NCBI RefSeq assembly: GCF_014647375.1
Contig: NZ_BMPB01000001.1
Span: 558,001-622,000 of the forward strand
Length of the DNA stretch: 64,000 nucleotides
Source: Parabacteroides faecis
Lineage (GTDB): Bacteria; Bacteroidota; Bacteroidia; Bacteroidales; Tannerellaceae
Direction of reading: 5' to 3'
The position numbers and the translations under genes are program-made. Under the pieces are notes generated by a model, which was given only the letters and a program-made list of their open reading frames with translations, searched no databases and was not told the origin of the DNA. This document shows positions 17,488-27,996 of the stretch, piece after piece. Every line of letters begins with the position of its first letter. Within the stretch, counting starts at the first letter, position 1.

Positions 17488-20400
17488 TTCCCCCCTCCAT
17501 ATTTTTCAACAGGCAGAGATAAGCATCTTCCAGGTTCGGTTCCACCTGCACCGCTCCTTCATAAGGAGAATCGACAGAGAGATAACGGACCTGTATCGTA
17601 TCGCCATCCTGTATATGATGGACCACCATCGCTTTATCCAGTACCTGCTCGAAAGAATCCCGGTCGATATGGAACTGCCAGACTTTACCGACTGCCATAT
17701 CCACCATATCCGTCGGATCACCGAAATATTTCAGTTCACCTTTATTGATAACAACCACCTGGCTGCAGGAGCTGGATATGTCTTCAATGATATGGGTCGA
17801 GAAGATCACAATGCGATCCTTACTCAATTCTACCAGCAAATTACGGAAACGGATACGTTCACGCGGATCGAGCCCGGCAGTAGGTTCATCCACCACCAGG
17901 ATACGGGGCAGATGGAGCAGGATCAGAGCAATCCCGATACGTTGCTTCATACCGCCGGAGAAAGAACCGATCTTATCATCTTTCCGTTCATACATATGGA
18001 CGGCTTTCAACACATATTCCAGACGTTCATTCCGCTGCTCGTTATCGGTCAATCCTTTCAGGATAGCCTGGTAATCGAGGAATTCCCAGGACGACATATT
18101 CTCGTACGTACCGAATTCCTGCGGCAGGAAACCGATCAGGCTCTGCAATTCCTCCCGGTAGACACGGGTATCCAGTCCGTTGATCCATATACTGCCGTAA
18201 CTCTGCTCCAAAATACCGCAGACAATACGCATCAGCGTGGATTTACCGGCCCCATTAGGTCCCAACAGACCGAACATACCCGTACGGATCTCGAAAGAAA
18301 CACCCCGCAACGCCTTGAACGGCTTTCGTTGTTTTCCTATCAACGGAATACTTTTCACCATACGGAACCAGGAACGGCGCAAACCGGCAAGCCGTCCTTT
18401 TATACGTTCGATATTGATCTCCCGCTCATACAGATACTGGGAAGAGATATAAACTGCAATACAGAACGCCCACAAAAGTCCGACAACGGAAATCAGCCCC
18501 GTATTATCCATCTTCCGGAACAGGATAAACAGAATGACGGGAGGGATACTCCAGAAGATCGCACGGTTTATATATTTCACCCACTTTTTATCTCCGAAAC
18601 GGAAGAACAAATATTGCCGTACTTTCCGCCACAGGTAAAGCAGGGTTGCATAGATGGCAAATGATAACAGGAAGATCCATAACTTACTATGAATGAAGAA
18701 CCATGTAAAATAGATTCCGAAGAACAAGATACCGAATAGCCATATCACATTCACAAAATCTTTCAGGGAACGATATTCATTACTCAATCCCAGATGCCGG
18801 CGAATAAGCAATCCGCTGTTCCATTGGCGGCTGATACGTCCGGGCCAGTCATAGATCTTCACCAGGTTACGGACAGAGATATGTATCTCTTCTCCCGGAT
18901 CGATCACTTTCGATTTAGCCCGCCGCAAGCTGGTCTGTGCAAAATAAGTAACACCCGGAATGCCGAAGATCAGGATGACCAGGTAAATGGATTGCCACAA
19001 CATGCCGTTGCCATACAACCAGATACAGGTTACACCCAACACGAACAAAACCAGATGGAGTGCCCATACCTTACGGGATAAACTGCGATACCACTCCAAT
19101 GTATTTTCCAGCCCCATACAAACAGTAGGGATCAGGATCAATGTCAGCAAAGCGGAAAAAGTCAAACCACCGATGACCGTTATGGCGAACGGGGCACCGA
19201 TCGCACCGGCATATTCCGAATCTCCCATCGCCAACGGAAACATAGCTACGATCGTCGTGATCGAAGTAATCAGGATCGGACGGATACGCGACAGGCCTGC
19301 CGTCATTAACGCCCTGTTCCGCCTGTAACCTTGCTTACGGAGAATATTGGAATAATCGATCAGGATGATACCGTTATTCACCACCACTCCCAGCAAAATA
19401 AGGAATCCTGTCAATGTATTCGCATTCAACAGGCTGTTATTGGTCAGCAACAGAGCCAGCAAGGAGCCTATGGCAGCCAACGGGATAGAGAAAAGCAATA
19501 CAAAAGGTGTCACGAGCGATTCGAAGACAGAAGCCAGTATCATAAAGATCAGGATAAAAGCAGCCAATATCAGGAACTTGAAATCGGCAAACTCATCCTC
19601 CTCATGGAAGACCTCTACGGCAACCCCTGCAGGCAGGTTATAATTGGCAACCAGCTGGTCGATATCCGAACGGTATCCTTCCAGCAGATCTTTCGACGAT
19701 TCCACATCTTTGGAGAAGTTATAGAAAACCTCGATCTGCTTGTCCTGATTGACACGCATGATACGGGAACGTCCCCGTCCGTAATTGATAGATGCCAGAT
19801 CCTGCAGGTTATGCAGCCCCCCGTTGGCATTCTGTATCTGTACACGGCGCAGGTCGTCGACTGTCTTTTCCTTCTGGGTATTTTCGACATTTTCTTCCTC
19901 TTCTTCCCCCAGTTCCTGCTCCTCTTCGGGGATATCGTTACGGATAATAATATCATAGGTATCCTCTCCTATCTTGAAGGAAGTACCGGAAGAATATTCG
20001 GGATTGAGCGCAGCCAACCCGGATGAAATATTAGCACGGGTAATTTCATAGGAAGTCAGCAGGATCGGATCGAAATCCAGATGTATTTCCGGCTGGCGCT
20101 GATTATAAGAGACACGCGAATGGCGGATAAACTCCTGTTCATCCAGATAATAGCGGAGATCTTCCGCCACCAATTGCATTACATCGAAATCGGCTCCCTT
20201 TATCACGATCCGCTCCCGGTTATCTCCGATCCCCAGCAGACGCATAAAGTTCCCCAAACCGGCCATAGCCGATCCGCCTCCGCCGCCCGTAGCCTCGTCT
20301 ACAGAGATCTCGGCTCCCTGTATATTAGACAAAAGCCCCTGGACAGACGCTTTATATTCAGCCATCTTACTGCCTGCCTTCTCCACGAAATCGTCGGTAA

Positions 20401-22222
20401 AGGTAAGGGTAAGAACTGCATTCTTCTCATTGATACGGCTGATCAGTTCTTTCCTCCCGGGAAAGCTATCGAGCCGCTCTTCAACCACCCGTACCAGTTT
20501 ATCCGCATTATCCAACGTACTGCCTGTCTGCATGGTTACATAGACATTGATACGGTCGGTATTCACTTCCTTCATCCCCTGCACATTCAGTGTGATGGAA
20601 AGAATGAGGGTGACAAACAAAAGAATGATCGCACCGAAAATCATCACACCCGGATTACGCATACAGGTTTTCAGGGCAACCAGATAAATCTGAACAGCCC
20701 GCTGGGTGATGGATACTTTTTCGTAAAAGACTGTTTTGCTATTTGTAGTTGCCTGCCGACGAAGCAGCACATATGTTGCCATCGGAATGAAAAGCAGAGC
20801 AACAAACAGAGATATCGTCAGGGTAGAGATGATCGATACACCGATATGATGTCCGATCAGCTTGATCATAAAATTATCAGAAAAGACAAACGGCAGGAAG
20901 ACAGTGACCGTCGTCAACGTTGCCGCCACAATAGAACGCCATACCTCTTTCGTTCCTTGCGTTACAGAACGTTCGGGCGTACAACCGGCTGCCGACAGGC
21001 GATAGATATTCTCCAGCACGACAACACTGTTGTCCAGCAGCATCCCGATCGCAAGCGCCATACCGACCAGCGTCAGGCTGTTAATCGTTATACCGAACGC
21101 ATAAAAGAAATTGAATGCCGTATAGACCGAAATAGGTATGGAAAGAGCGATAAAGAATACCAGCCGCAGGTTCTTCAGGAACAACCACAGGATCAGTATG
21201 GCCAGCAACCCGCCCACCAAGGCCAGATTAATGATCTGGTTGATATTGTTCTCCATCGTTTCCGCCGTATTCTCCTGCACCACAACCTCCACGTCCAGAT
21301 AAGCCAGCTTCTCGTTCAGCCGGTCGATCGCCTCGAGGGCACGGTGAGACAAGTCGATCAGATTCGCCTGCGAATCGTTCATCAGGGCGACAGAGACGGC
21401 ATCTTTCCCGTTCACACGGCTATAGGAAGTCTCCTCTTTCAGGTCGAAGAAGACCGTAGCGACATCTTTCAACAGTACCGGACCGGGAGCGACCACGATA
21501 TTCTCCAGATCGGATACTTTCGTATAAAGTGCGTTGACATGGATAAAGTACTTGCTGTCCGGCTCATTCGCAAAACCGACAAAGGCTTTATCCTGCGTAT
21601 TTTGTGTCAGCAGGCCACTGATAGAAGACGGTGTAAGGTTCAGGGCTTTGCAGGCTTCCCGGTTCAGCCGGATCTCGATCGCTTTCTCCCGTCCGCCATA
21701 GACATTTACGGATGCCACCCCGTCGACATTCTCCAGATCGGTGCGGATCTCTTTATCCACGATATTCCTCACCCGGTCGACACCTCCCGAACCGCGTACC
21801 TGCAGAACCATAAAGTTGTTCGCCAACTGGCTGATATCCACCTTCTGCAACTGCACCGTAAAGCCTTCGGGGAAGGTAGCAGCCAGCTCGTTCACCTTCT
21901 CCTGCAATTTGAGGGAAGTGATCTTGAAGTTCACCGTATTCTTAAAATCGACCTGTATGGAAGATTGGCGGCTGTCGATGGATGATTCTATCTTATTTAC
22001 ACCGCCGATCGAACTGATCGCTCCTTCCAGCGGGATGATCACCTCCGACTCCACATACGAAGGGTCCATATCCTGCTGCGAGGATACCTGGACAAACAGG
22101 GTCGGCAGTTCCGCGTTGGGCAATAACTCTACCGGCAGTTGTTTATACGACACGTAACCGAGCATGGTCAGTGCTATAAACAACATGCAGATAGTTATTC
22201 TTCTATGTAGTAAAAAGTTCAT
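17480..22222 (-). CDS. RND efflux permease fused to an ABC-transporter ATPase
   Basis: This is a 1580-residue chimera. Residues 1-1060 are a full RND (HAE-type) pump. They carry an N-terminal TM helix, two large periplasmic loops, the TM4 motif GMALAIGMLLDNSVVVLENIYR with its proton-relay Asp, and a second TM bundle ending near FSALLTLILIPTVCMGLE. Residues about 1113-1127 (ISVRNLVKIYDWPGR) look like the first strand of an ABC ATPase. About 170 residues with several TM helices follow, then the ATPase resumes at FKALRGVSFEI (about 1299). Its motifs are complete: Walker A LLGPNGAGKST (about 1319), signature FSGGMKQR, Walker B ILVVDEPTAGLDP, H-loop STHIIED. It starts 4 bp inside the upstream RND gene (ATGA overlap). 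Both modules look intact, so it may couple two energy sources. Confidence 0.9.
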   Translation of the reverse strand: MNFLLHRRITICMLFIALTMLGYVSYKQLPVELLPNAELPTLFVQVSSQQDMDPSYVESEVIIPLEGAISSIGGVNKIESSIDSRQSSIQVDFKNTVNFKITSLKLQEKVNELAATFPEGFTVQLQKVDISQLANNFMVLQVRGSGGVDRVRNIVDKEIRTDLENVDGVASVNVYGGREKAIEIRLNREACKALNLTPSSISGLLTQNTQDKAFVGFANEPDSKYFIHVNALYTKVSDLENIVVAPGPVLLKDVATVFFDLKEETSYSRVNGKDAVSVALMNDSQANLIDLSHRALEAIDRLNEKLAYLDVEVVVQENTAETMENNINQIINLALVGGLLAILILWLFLKNLRLVFFIALSIPISVYTAFNFFYAFGITINSLTLVGMALAIGMLLDNSVVVLENIYRLSAAGCTPERSVTQGTKEVWRSIVAATLTTVTVFLPFVFSDNFMIKLIGHHIGVSIISTLTISLFVALLFIPMATYVLLRRQATTNSKTVFYEKVSITQRAVQIYLVALKTCMRNPGVMIFGAIILLFVTLILSITLNVQGMKEVNTDRINVYVTMQTGSTLDNADKLVRVVEERLDSFPGRKELISRINEKNAVLTLTFTDDFVEKAGSKMAEYKASVQGLLSNIQGAEISVDEATGGGGGSAMAGLGNFMRLLGIGDNRERIVIKGADFDVMQLVAEDLRYYLDEQEFIRHSRVSYNQRQPEIHLDFDPILLTSYEITRANISSGLAALNPEYSSGTSFKIGEDTYDIIIRNDIPEEEQELGEEEEENVENTQKEKTVDDLRRVQIQNANGGLHNLQDLASINYGRGRSRIMRVNQDKQIEVFYNFSKDVESSKDLLEGYRSDIDQLVANYNLPAGVAVEVFHEEDEFADFKFLILAAFILIFMILASVFESLVTPFVLLFSIPLAAIGSLLALLLTNNSLLNANTLTGFLILLGVVVNNGIILIDYSNILRKQGYRRNRALMTAGLSRIRPILITSITTIVAMFPLAMGDSEYAGAIGAPFAITVIGGLTFSALLTLILIPTVCMGLENTLEWYRSLSRKVWALHLVLFVLGVTCIWLYGNGMLWQSIYLVILIFGIPGVTYFAQTSLRRAKSKVIDPGEEIHISVRNLVKIYDWPGRISRQWNSGLLIRRHLGLSNEYRSLKDFVNVIWLFGILFFGIYFTWFFIHSKLWIFLLSFAIYATLLYLWRKVRQYLFFRFGDKKWVKYINRAIFWSIPPVILFILFRKMDNTGLISVVGLLWAFCIAVYISSQYLYEREINIERIKGRLAGLRRSWFRMVKSIPLIGKQRKPFKALRGVSFEIRTGMFGLLGPNGAGKSTLMRIVCGILEQSYGSIWINGLDTRVYREELQSLIGFLPQEFGTYENMSSWEFLDYQAILKGLTDNEQRNERLEYVLKAVHMYERKDDKIGSFSGGMKQRIGIALILLHLPRILVVDEPTAGLDPRERIRFRNLLVELSKDRIVIFSTHIIEDISSSCSQVVVINKGELKYFGDPTDMVDMAVGKVWQFHIDRDSFEQVLDKAMVVHHIQDGDTIQVRYLSVDSPYEGAVQVEPNLEDAYLCLLKNMEGGSR

Positions 22223-25200
22223 GCTCTTCTATTCATTAAGCCCGTTTTCACCTTCTCCAAAATATAATATACACACGGAATGACCATCAAACTCATCAAT
22301 GTAGATGTGACTAACCCGCCAATCACGGCTATTGCCATAGGTGAACGAAGCGAAGCCCCTTCACCGAAACTGAAAGTCATCGGGAGCAATGCCAGGATAG
22401 TGGTCAGCGTCGTCATGATAATCGGCCGGATACGTTGCTGGCCTGCTTCGACAATCGCATCAGTCAGGTCGCGATCCGTCTTCAGCTGGTTGATGCGGTC
22501 TACCAGAATGATCGAGTTGTTCACGGCAATACCGACCAGCATGACGATACCGATCACACCCATCATATTGATCGTCGTTCCCGTCAGGAAAAACAACAGG
22601 ATAGCGCCGACTACCGCCAAGGGAATGGTCAGCAGGATCGTGAACGGATGCAAAAGCGATTCGAACTGTGATGCCAGTACCATATAAACGAGGATGACCG
22701 ACAAGGCAAGGGCGAACAGCAGGCTATTCATCGACTCCTGCCGCTTTTCCTCTTCTCCCGTTACGGTGATTGAATAATTGTTAGGCAATTCGATATCTCT
22801 GACCGACTGACGGATCTCCTCCGCCAGCTTATCGAGCGATTTACCCGTATCCATATTAGCCATCACTTTACTGATACGGTTCTGGTTACGCCGGTAGATC
22901 TCTTTCGGGGCCTGCGATTCTTCCAGGGTCGCTATCTCGCGCAGACGGAATTCCTGTTCACCGTTCTTGATGACCAGGTCACCCAGGGCACGCAACGGGA
23001 TATCAGGTACTTTAATAATGATATCGCGCATCTCCCCGCGGTATTCCATCTTTCCGGCCTCTTTCCCGCCCAGCTGCTGTTTCAACTGCTCGATCACGGT
23101 CGATACGCTCAGGTTATTGATACCTGCCATCGTCCGGTCGATGGAGATGGTGATCTCCGGGGCACCGTCTTCGATAGACGACATGATATTATAAAGGCCG
23201 GAAACGTCCTGCATCCGGTTCTTCACTTCTTCTGTAATAGCGGCTATCTCGTCCAGTTCCTCTCCTTTCACCTCGACTACGATAGGGGCGCCTTCGCTAC
23301 CCAGCAACGAGCTCAGTGAGTTTTCTTCCTGTTTGATAGTCAACTCCAATCCGTCAGGATTCTCCGCCGTACGTACAAACTGTTCGATAACCGCTTCTGG
23401 CGATACCGGGCAGGCGGGAGAAAGGATTATTTTCATCATAGCCGTGTTCTCCCCTTCAAAAATGGCATTTTCCGAGCCGCTCCCTTCACCGATATGGCTG
23501 TAAACGGTCGACAGGCTATCTCCCGTAATGGTATAAAGCAGCTGTTCCAGGTTGTCGACAGCCGAGGCAGTACGTTCCAGCCGCGTCCCTTCCGGCATTT
23601 TCACCAGGACAGTAAACGCCTTGCTTTCCGTCCGCGGCATAAACTCCGTCCCAATAAACGGCAGTAGGAAAACCGTTACGACCATCAAGCCGACAGCCGC
23701 ACCGATAACAATCCAGCGATGACTGATCAAACTTCGTAAAATATGGCTGTAACCTGTCATCTGAAGACCTGTTCCTCCTAATTTCCTCTTAGTGTCCAAA
23801 GGTATCCTTTTCCCCTCTTGAGAGGGGGCAGGGGGTGTGTCATTTTCACCGGAAGAATGAGAATGTTTCACCAACCGATCATACAACATCGGAATCACCA
23901 ATATAGCCACAAACAACGATGATACCAGCGAGAACGTCACCGTCCATGCCTGGTCCTTGAATAACTCGCCCGAAGCCCCATGTAGATAGACGATCGGCAG
24001 GAACACCACAATCGTAGTCAGCGTCGAAGCGATCACCGCCCCCGCTACCTCGGAAGTTCCGGTTATGGTCGCTTCCCTCACAGGTACGCCTCTCTCTTGG
24101 TTCCGGAAGATGCTTTCGATAACCACAATGGCATTATCCACCAACATCCCGGCTCCCAGCGCCAATCCTCCGAGCGTCATTATATTCAGCGTAAGTCCGT
24201 TGAAGAACATCAAATTGAAAGTCGCCACGATCGAGATCGGAATAGCCATGCTGACAATCAATGTAGTCCCGAACCGGCGAAGGAAAACAAACAGGATGAT
24301 GACAGCCAGGATAATACCCAGGACTGCACTCTCCTTCACCTCTCCGATCGCATTCTTGATAAACGTTCCCTGATTGGTTATCACCTTAAAATGATACCCG
24401 GGCAACGCCTGTTCGATAACAGCCAGCTGACGGGATACGCCATCCACCACCTTGACCGTATTATAACGCATTTCCTTATAGATGGAAAGCCCGATACTCC
24501 GTTGCCCGTTGATGCGGACGATATTATCGGGTCGCGCATTCTCAAATTGAACGGTAGCGACTTCCCGAAGGAAAAGCGGAGCCTTGTCTGCCGCCGCATC
24601 CGTCCCTGTATTCTGAGAGGCATTCGCTGCCGTCTCCTGCTTCGTTACAGGCTTATAGCCGACGATCAGATTTTCAAAATCAGCCTCCGAGCCGAACAGA
24701 CTGGAACTTTTTACCAGATACTGCAATCCCAGCTCGCTGACACGGCCGCCGGATATACTTTGGTTGTTCGCCTCGATACGGGAGGCAATATCTTCTATCT
24801 TCAATCCGAAAGCATCCAGTTTATACGGGTCGGTCTGTATGATCAGGGTATTTTCCTCCTGGCCGGACAAAGTTACTTCAGCAACGCCTTCCAACCGGAT
24901 CAATTCGTTCCGGATATAACTCTCTGCTACTTTTCGTAGCTCCGCCATATCTGTTATAGTCTGATGGGACATACCGATCAGGATAACCGGCGACTGGTTG
25001 GGATCGTGTTGTGTGATCTTCAGCTCGGTAATATCTTTATTCTGGGAAAACGGATTCATCGCTTTCTGCAAATCGAGGAAAGCCTCATCCATGTCTTTCG
25101 TCCAGGTATATTCCACAGTGATACGGGCCGAACCGGCCTTGACTACCGACGAAACCTGTGTCACATCGCTTTGCCGGATCGCCATCGACTCCATATTTTT

Positions 25201-25395
25201 GACGAACTGCTTCTCTATCTCTTCCGGCGGACGTTCGCCGGCTTTCAGCTCGATGAACAGCCGGGGATTATTCAGGTCGGGCAGCAGGTCCACACTCAAC
25301 TGATCGTACGATATCTTTCCCAGCAACAGAATTGCCAGTACGACCATACAGATTGTGACCGGATTGCTTACTGCAAATTTGACAATGTTCTTCAT
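22219..25395 (-). CDS. RND efflux permease
   Basis: This inner-membrane proton-driven export pump of the HAE/AcrB-like superfamily has 1058 residues. It shows the expected two repeats: TM1 at residues 7-27, then the TM2-6 block including GGLALGAGMLVDNAIVVIESIFR with the TM4 Asp, and the second-half block ending PMAIAVIGGLVTSTLMSLMVIPCVYYIL. It probably works as a hetero-oligomer with the fusion RND encoded immediately downstream, as with MdtBC-type pairs. Adaptor and channel genes are upstream in the same operon. A stretch of about 25 residues after MLYDRLVKHS (SSGENDTPPAPSQEGKR...) is low-complexity, unlike the family, and coincides with a palindromic repeat at DNA level. The gap to the adaptor gene is 17 bp. 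Confidence 0.93.
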   Translation of the reverse strand: MKNIVKFAVSNPVTICMVVLAILLLGKISYDQLSVDLLPDLNNPRLFIELKAGERPPEEIEKQFVKNMESMAIRQSDVTQVSSVVKAGSARITVEYTWTKDMDEAFLDLQKAMNPFSQNKDITELKITQHDPNQSPVILIGMSHQTITDMAELRKVAESYIRNELIRLEGVAEVTLSGQEENTLIIQTDPYKLDAFGLKIEDIASRIEANNQSISGGRVSELGLQYLVKSSSLFGSEADFENLIVGYKPVTKQETAANASQNTGTDAAADKAPLFLREVATVQFENARPDNIVRINGQRSIGLSIYKEMRYNTVKVVDGVSRQLAVIEQALPGYHFKVITNQGTFIKNAIGEVKESAVLGIILAVIILFVFLRRFGTTLIVSMAIPISIVATFNLMFFNGLTLNIMTLGGLALGAGMLVDNAIVVIESIFRNQERGVPVREATITGTSEVAGAVIASTLTTIVVFLPIVYLHGASGELFKDQAWTVTFSLVSSLFVAILVIPMLYDRLVKHSHSSGENDTPPAPSQEGKRIPLDTKRKLGGTGLQMTGYSHILRSLISHRWIVIGAAVGLMVVTVFLLPFIGTEFMPRTESKAFTVLVKMPEGTRLERTASAVDNLEQLLYTITGDSLSTVYSHIGEGSGSENAIFEGENTAMMKIILSPACPVSPEAVIEQFVRTAENPDGLELTIKQEENSLSSLLGSEGAPIVVEVKGEELDEIAAITEEVKNRMQDVSGLYNIMSSIEDGAPEITISIDRTMAGINNLSVSTVIEQLKQQLGGKEAGKMEYRGEMRDIIIKVPDIPLRALGDLVIKNGEQEFRLREIATLEESQAPKEIYRRNQNRISKVMANMDTGKSLDKLAEEIRQSVRDIELPNNYSITVTGEEEKRQESMNSLLFALALSVILVYMVLASQFESLLHPFTILLTIPLAVVGAILLFFLTGTTINMMGVIGIVMLVGIAVNNSIILVDRINQLKTDRDLTDAIVEAGQQRIRPIIMTTLTTILALLPMTFSFGEGASLRSPMAIAVIGGLVTSTLMSLMVIPCVYYILEKVKTGLMNRRA
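23764..23850. repeat. REP-like palindromic insertion within the RND coding sequence
   Basis: The DNA holds the hairpin CCCCTCTTGAGAGGGG (23812-23827) followed by a G-rich tract. On the coding strand it yields the peptide TPPAPSQEGKR in frame. Such CCCTCTCAAGAGGGG-type elements are usually intergenic in Bacteroidales, so an in-frame copy is unusual. Copy number elsewhere cannot be checked here. Confidence 0.5.
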
Positions 25396-25412
25396 AATAC
25401 TACTCTCCGCCC

Positions 25413-26474
25413 CTATTTTTGTACCTTCACTTTACTATTCTCCTTCAATGTCTCGAAGCCTTTGACAACGAGATTGTCATTTTCACGAAGGCCTTCCAGT
25501 ACTTCTATATTATCTTCATCCTCCAATCCTGTCTTGATATTCCGCAGGATGGCCGTATTCTTGTCTACAATGAATACATATTTACGGCGGCGGTTGGATT
25601 GTACGACATCTTTCGGTATGATAATGGCACTATCGGCACGGTCTACCACGATATCCGCCTTAACAAACATACCCGGACGCAGTTTCAGGCCACCGTTCTG
25701 GATCAGTATCTTCCCTTTGAAGGTACGGGTTTCCGTGCTGATAGCCGGCGACAGTTCACTGATCACGGCTTTCAACGTATCTTCCGGCAATGTATAATGC
25801 GTGATAAACACCGGCTGATCGGCTTTCACATAACTGATAGCACTCTCCGGCAGATTGATATCCATATACATCCGGGCATAATCCATCAATCCGACCATCG
25901 GTTTTCCCTGCTCTACCCTTACATCTGTCGTATAATGAGGCAGATTGACGATTACTCCGTCGAAAGGCGCTTTCACATTCATCTTCTCCAGGTTGAGTTT
26001 CGCATTCTCCAAGTCATAACGGGCATTCGTCACCTTCACTTCGGTGTTACGCATTTCGCTCAGTGTCACGCCGCCTTTTTCATAAAGAGCCTTTTGTTTC
26101 GTTTGTTCCTGCTCGGCTATTTCCAGACTCAGTTCTTTAGCGTCTATAGCAATGCCATTCTCATATTCTTTATCTTCCAAACGGATGATCAACTGTCCTT
26201 TTGAAACCAGGTCACCCAACTTGAACGGTTTTCCCGTCTTGGGATTCACCTGCAATTTATACAAACCGCTCATCTCGGAATTGAGATCGACACCATAGGT
26301 TGGCTGTGCCGTACCGGTCGTATTGATCAGTTTGCTGATAGAACCTTTTTTCAACTCCTTTACGGATACCGGCGTGGCGATATCGCTGGGAGCATTTTGC
26401 GGCTGGTTGTTACAACCGGTTGTTATTACGGCTAGTAATAAAAGAGATACAAGGGTATGATTATATTTTTTCAT
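25413..26474 (-). CDS. Periplasmic adaptor (membrane fusion) lipoprotein of the RND system
   Basis: This protein bridges the RND pump and the outer-membrane channel. The 353 residues start with a lipoprotein signal whose lipobox is ITTGC (Cys21). The lipoyl half-motif near residues 65-105 (GDLVSKGQLIIRLEDKEY) and its return (NVKAPFDGVIVNLPHYTTDVRVEQGKPM) flank a coiled-coil hairpin rich in Glu/Lys (about 105-160). A beta-barrel and membrane-proximal domain follow, with LRPGMFVKADIVVDRADSAIIIPKDVV. It sits between tolC-like and RND genes with 6- and 17-bp gaps. Adaptor assignment is firm; the exported substrate is not known. Confidence 0.92.
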   Translation of the reverse strand: MKKYNHTLVSLLLLAVITTGCNNQPQNAPSDIATPVSVKELKKGSISKLINTTGTAQPTYGVDLNSEMSGLYKLQVNPKTGKPFKLGDLVSKGQLIIRLEDKEYENGIAIDAKELSLEIAEQEQTKQKALYEKGGVTLSEMRNTEVKVTNARYDLENAKLNLEKMNVKAPFDGVIVNLPHYTTDVRVEQGKPMVGLMDYARMYMDINLPESAISYVKADQPVFITHYTLPEDTLKAVISELSPAISTETRTFKGKILIQNGGLKLRPGMFVKADIVVDRADSAIIIPKDVVQSNRRRKYVFIVDKNTAILRNIKTGLEDEDNIEVLEGLRENDNLVVKGFETLKENSKVKVQK

Positions 26475-26480
26475 AACTGA

Positions 26481-27956
26481 TTATTTTTCTGAGATTAAGT
26501 CTTTCATCGGAACGATCGGAGTATTCATTTCAAAATCGTACAAAGAGAGTATTTTAAGATTCAACAATTCGATCTTATAGTTGATAAGCGCCTGTGTATA
26601 AGAAATCTTCTTATTCGACAACTGTGTCTGGAACTGGCTCATTTCCATACCGGTCAGATCGCCCTCGCGGTAACGGGTCAGGTTTAGGTCGTACGTACGC
26701 TGTGCATTCATCACGTTTTGTTCAGCGATCTTGATCTGTGTCCGGAGATTCTCCAGGTTACGCCATACCTGGCGGATATTCAGTTCGATATCGACCTTAT
26801 CTTCATGGAAATCGAGTTTATTGATATTCTGAGCTACTTTCTGCGCACGGATACGGGCTTTCTTTTCCCCCCAGTCAAAGATCGGTACTGTAAAGCTGAT
26901 AGCTACCCGCGGATTCTGTGTCGGATTCTCATAGATCTTATCAAAACGTTTATTATCGCCGATCAGACCAAAAGAGACGGATATATCTCCCTTAAATTCA
27001 TTCAATGCTTTTGTCTTGATCATATCAAAACCGAGTTCATCGCTCTCGATTTCCCGCTGGCGAAGTTCCAGACGTGATTCCAGACCGTGAGAAATTGCCT
27101 GTTGCAGGTTGACATCGATCGGCTTGACTTCTATCTCGGCAAATACCATCAGGTCTTCATCCAGGTTCATTCCTAACGATTGTTTCAACTTATCCTTCGT
27201 ATTCTCAAGAGATACCTGTTGTTCTTCCACTGAAGAACGAGCCGTAGCCAGGTTCAGCTCTGCCTGAAATAACTCATCTTTGGCTGCCAGGTCGGCCTCC
27301 ACCTTGTTCTTGATGATATCATAGCTTTGCTGGGCATTTACCAACTCTTCGCGGGTAATGGCCAGCTGGCTCTGAGCCATATACACATTATAGAACTGAT
27401 TCGTGATATCTTTTTCCGTATTCAGACGTTGCAGGGCATAACTGATATGGGCATTCTCATAATCATATTCTATCTGTTTTAATTCCATTTTTCGCTTGTT
27501 ATAAGTGAAGATAGGTTGGGATAATTGCAGATAGAGGTTATTATTGAACGCTTTATTACTATTCTTATCACCGTCGATATTGGAGTTGTTATCCTGCCAG
27601 CCGAACGTATTGATCAAAGAGATCTCTCCATCCGTCCATAAGATAGGCTGATCGACCCGGAAAGTTCCGCTTGATGTAAATGATTCATTGGTATACCATT
27701 GTGACAAACGATTGTCAAAACGGCGGTTCTTCTCATATCCCACCGGATTCAGGTTCAGGGAAAACTTGGATTTGAGGGAAGCCCGCTGTGCAACCAGCGT
27801 CTCCTGATACCGCTCCAGGTTCATATGCGAACGGCGCAGGTTCGGACTGTTCTCTTCCGCAATATCCAACGCTTTCTCGATAGTCAGCGACAACTGCCCG
27901 TGAGATGCCAGCGGCACTCCCAAGAGGACCAGAACCGTAAGAAGCATCTTTTTCAT
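26481..27956 (-). CDS. TolC-family outer-membrane efflux channel
   Basis: This is the outer-membrane exit duct for the RND and possibly the ABC parts of the operon. I choose the second ATG (27956; MKKMLLTVLVLLGVPLASHGQ) because it begins a clean signal peptide; an earlier in-frame ATG at 27977 would add seven residues. The mature protein has the two OEP repeats of long helices (such as ALDIAEENSPNLRRSHMNLERYQETLVAQRA and, in the second repeat, LGFDMIKTKALNEFKGDISV) with NTEKDITNQFYNVYMAQSQLAI in between. It lacks an N-terminal lipobox. It lies 6 bp upstream of the adaptor gene. Confidence 0.92.
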   Translation of the reverse strand: MKKMLLTVLVLLGVPLASHGQLSLTIEKALDIAEENSPNLRRSHMNLERYQETLVAQRASLKSKFSLNLNPVGYEKNRRFDNRLSQWYTNESFTSSGTFRVDQPILWTDGEISLINTFGWQDNNSNIDGDKNSNKAFNNNLYLQLSQPIFTYNKRKMELKQIEYDYENAHISYALQRLNTEKDITNQFYNVYMAQSQLAITREELVNAQQSYDIIKNKVEADLAAKDELFQAELNLATARSSVEEQQVSLENTKDKLKQSLGMNLDEDLMVFAEIEVKPIDVNLQQAISHGLESRLELRQREIESDELGFDMIKTKALNEFKGDISVSFGLIGDNKRFDKIYENPTQNPRVAISFTVPIFDWGEKKARIRAQKVAQNINKLDFHEDKVDIELNIRQVWRNLENLRTQIKIAEQNVMNAQRTYDLNLTRYREGDLTGMEMSQFQTQLSNKKISYTQALINYKIELLNLKILSLYDFEMNTPIVPMKDLISEK

Positions 27957-27996
27957 CCGTAATAACTCTCTTTGCATATAAGTAGACTTTTAATGA

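Noticed and set aside
20081-21985. Long 634-codon plus-strand frame within the RND-ABC gene
   Set aside because: Shadow of the real minus-strand gene: rich in His, Gln and Arg as antisense frames are, and no domain is recognisable.
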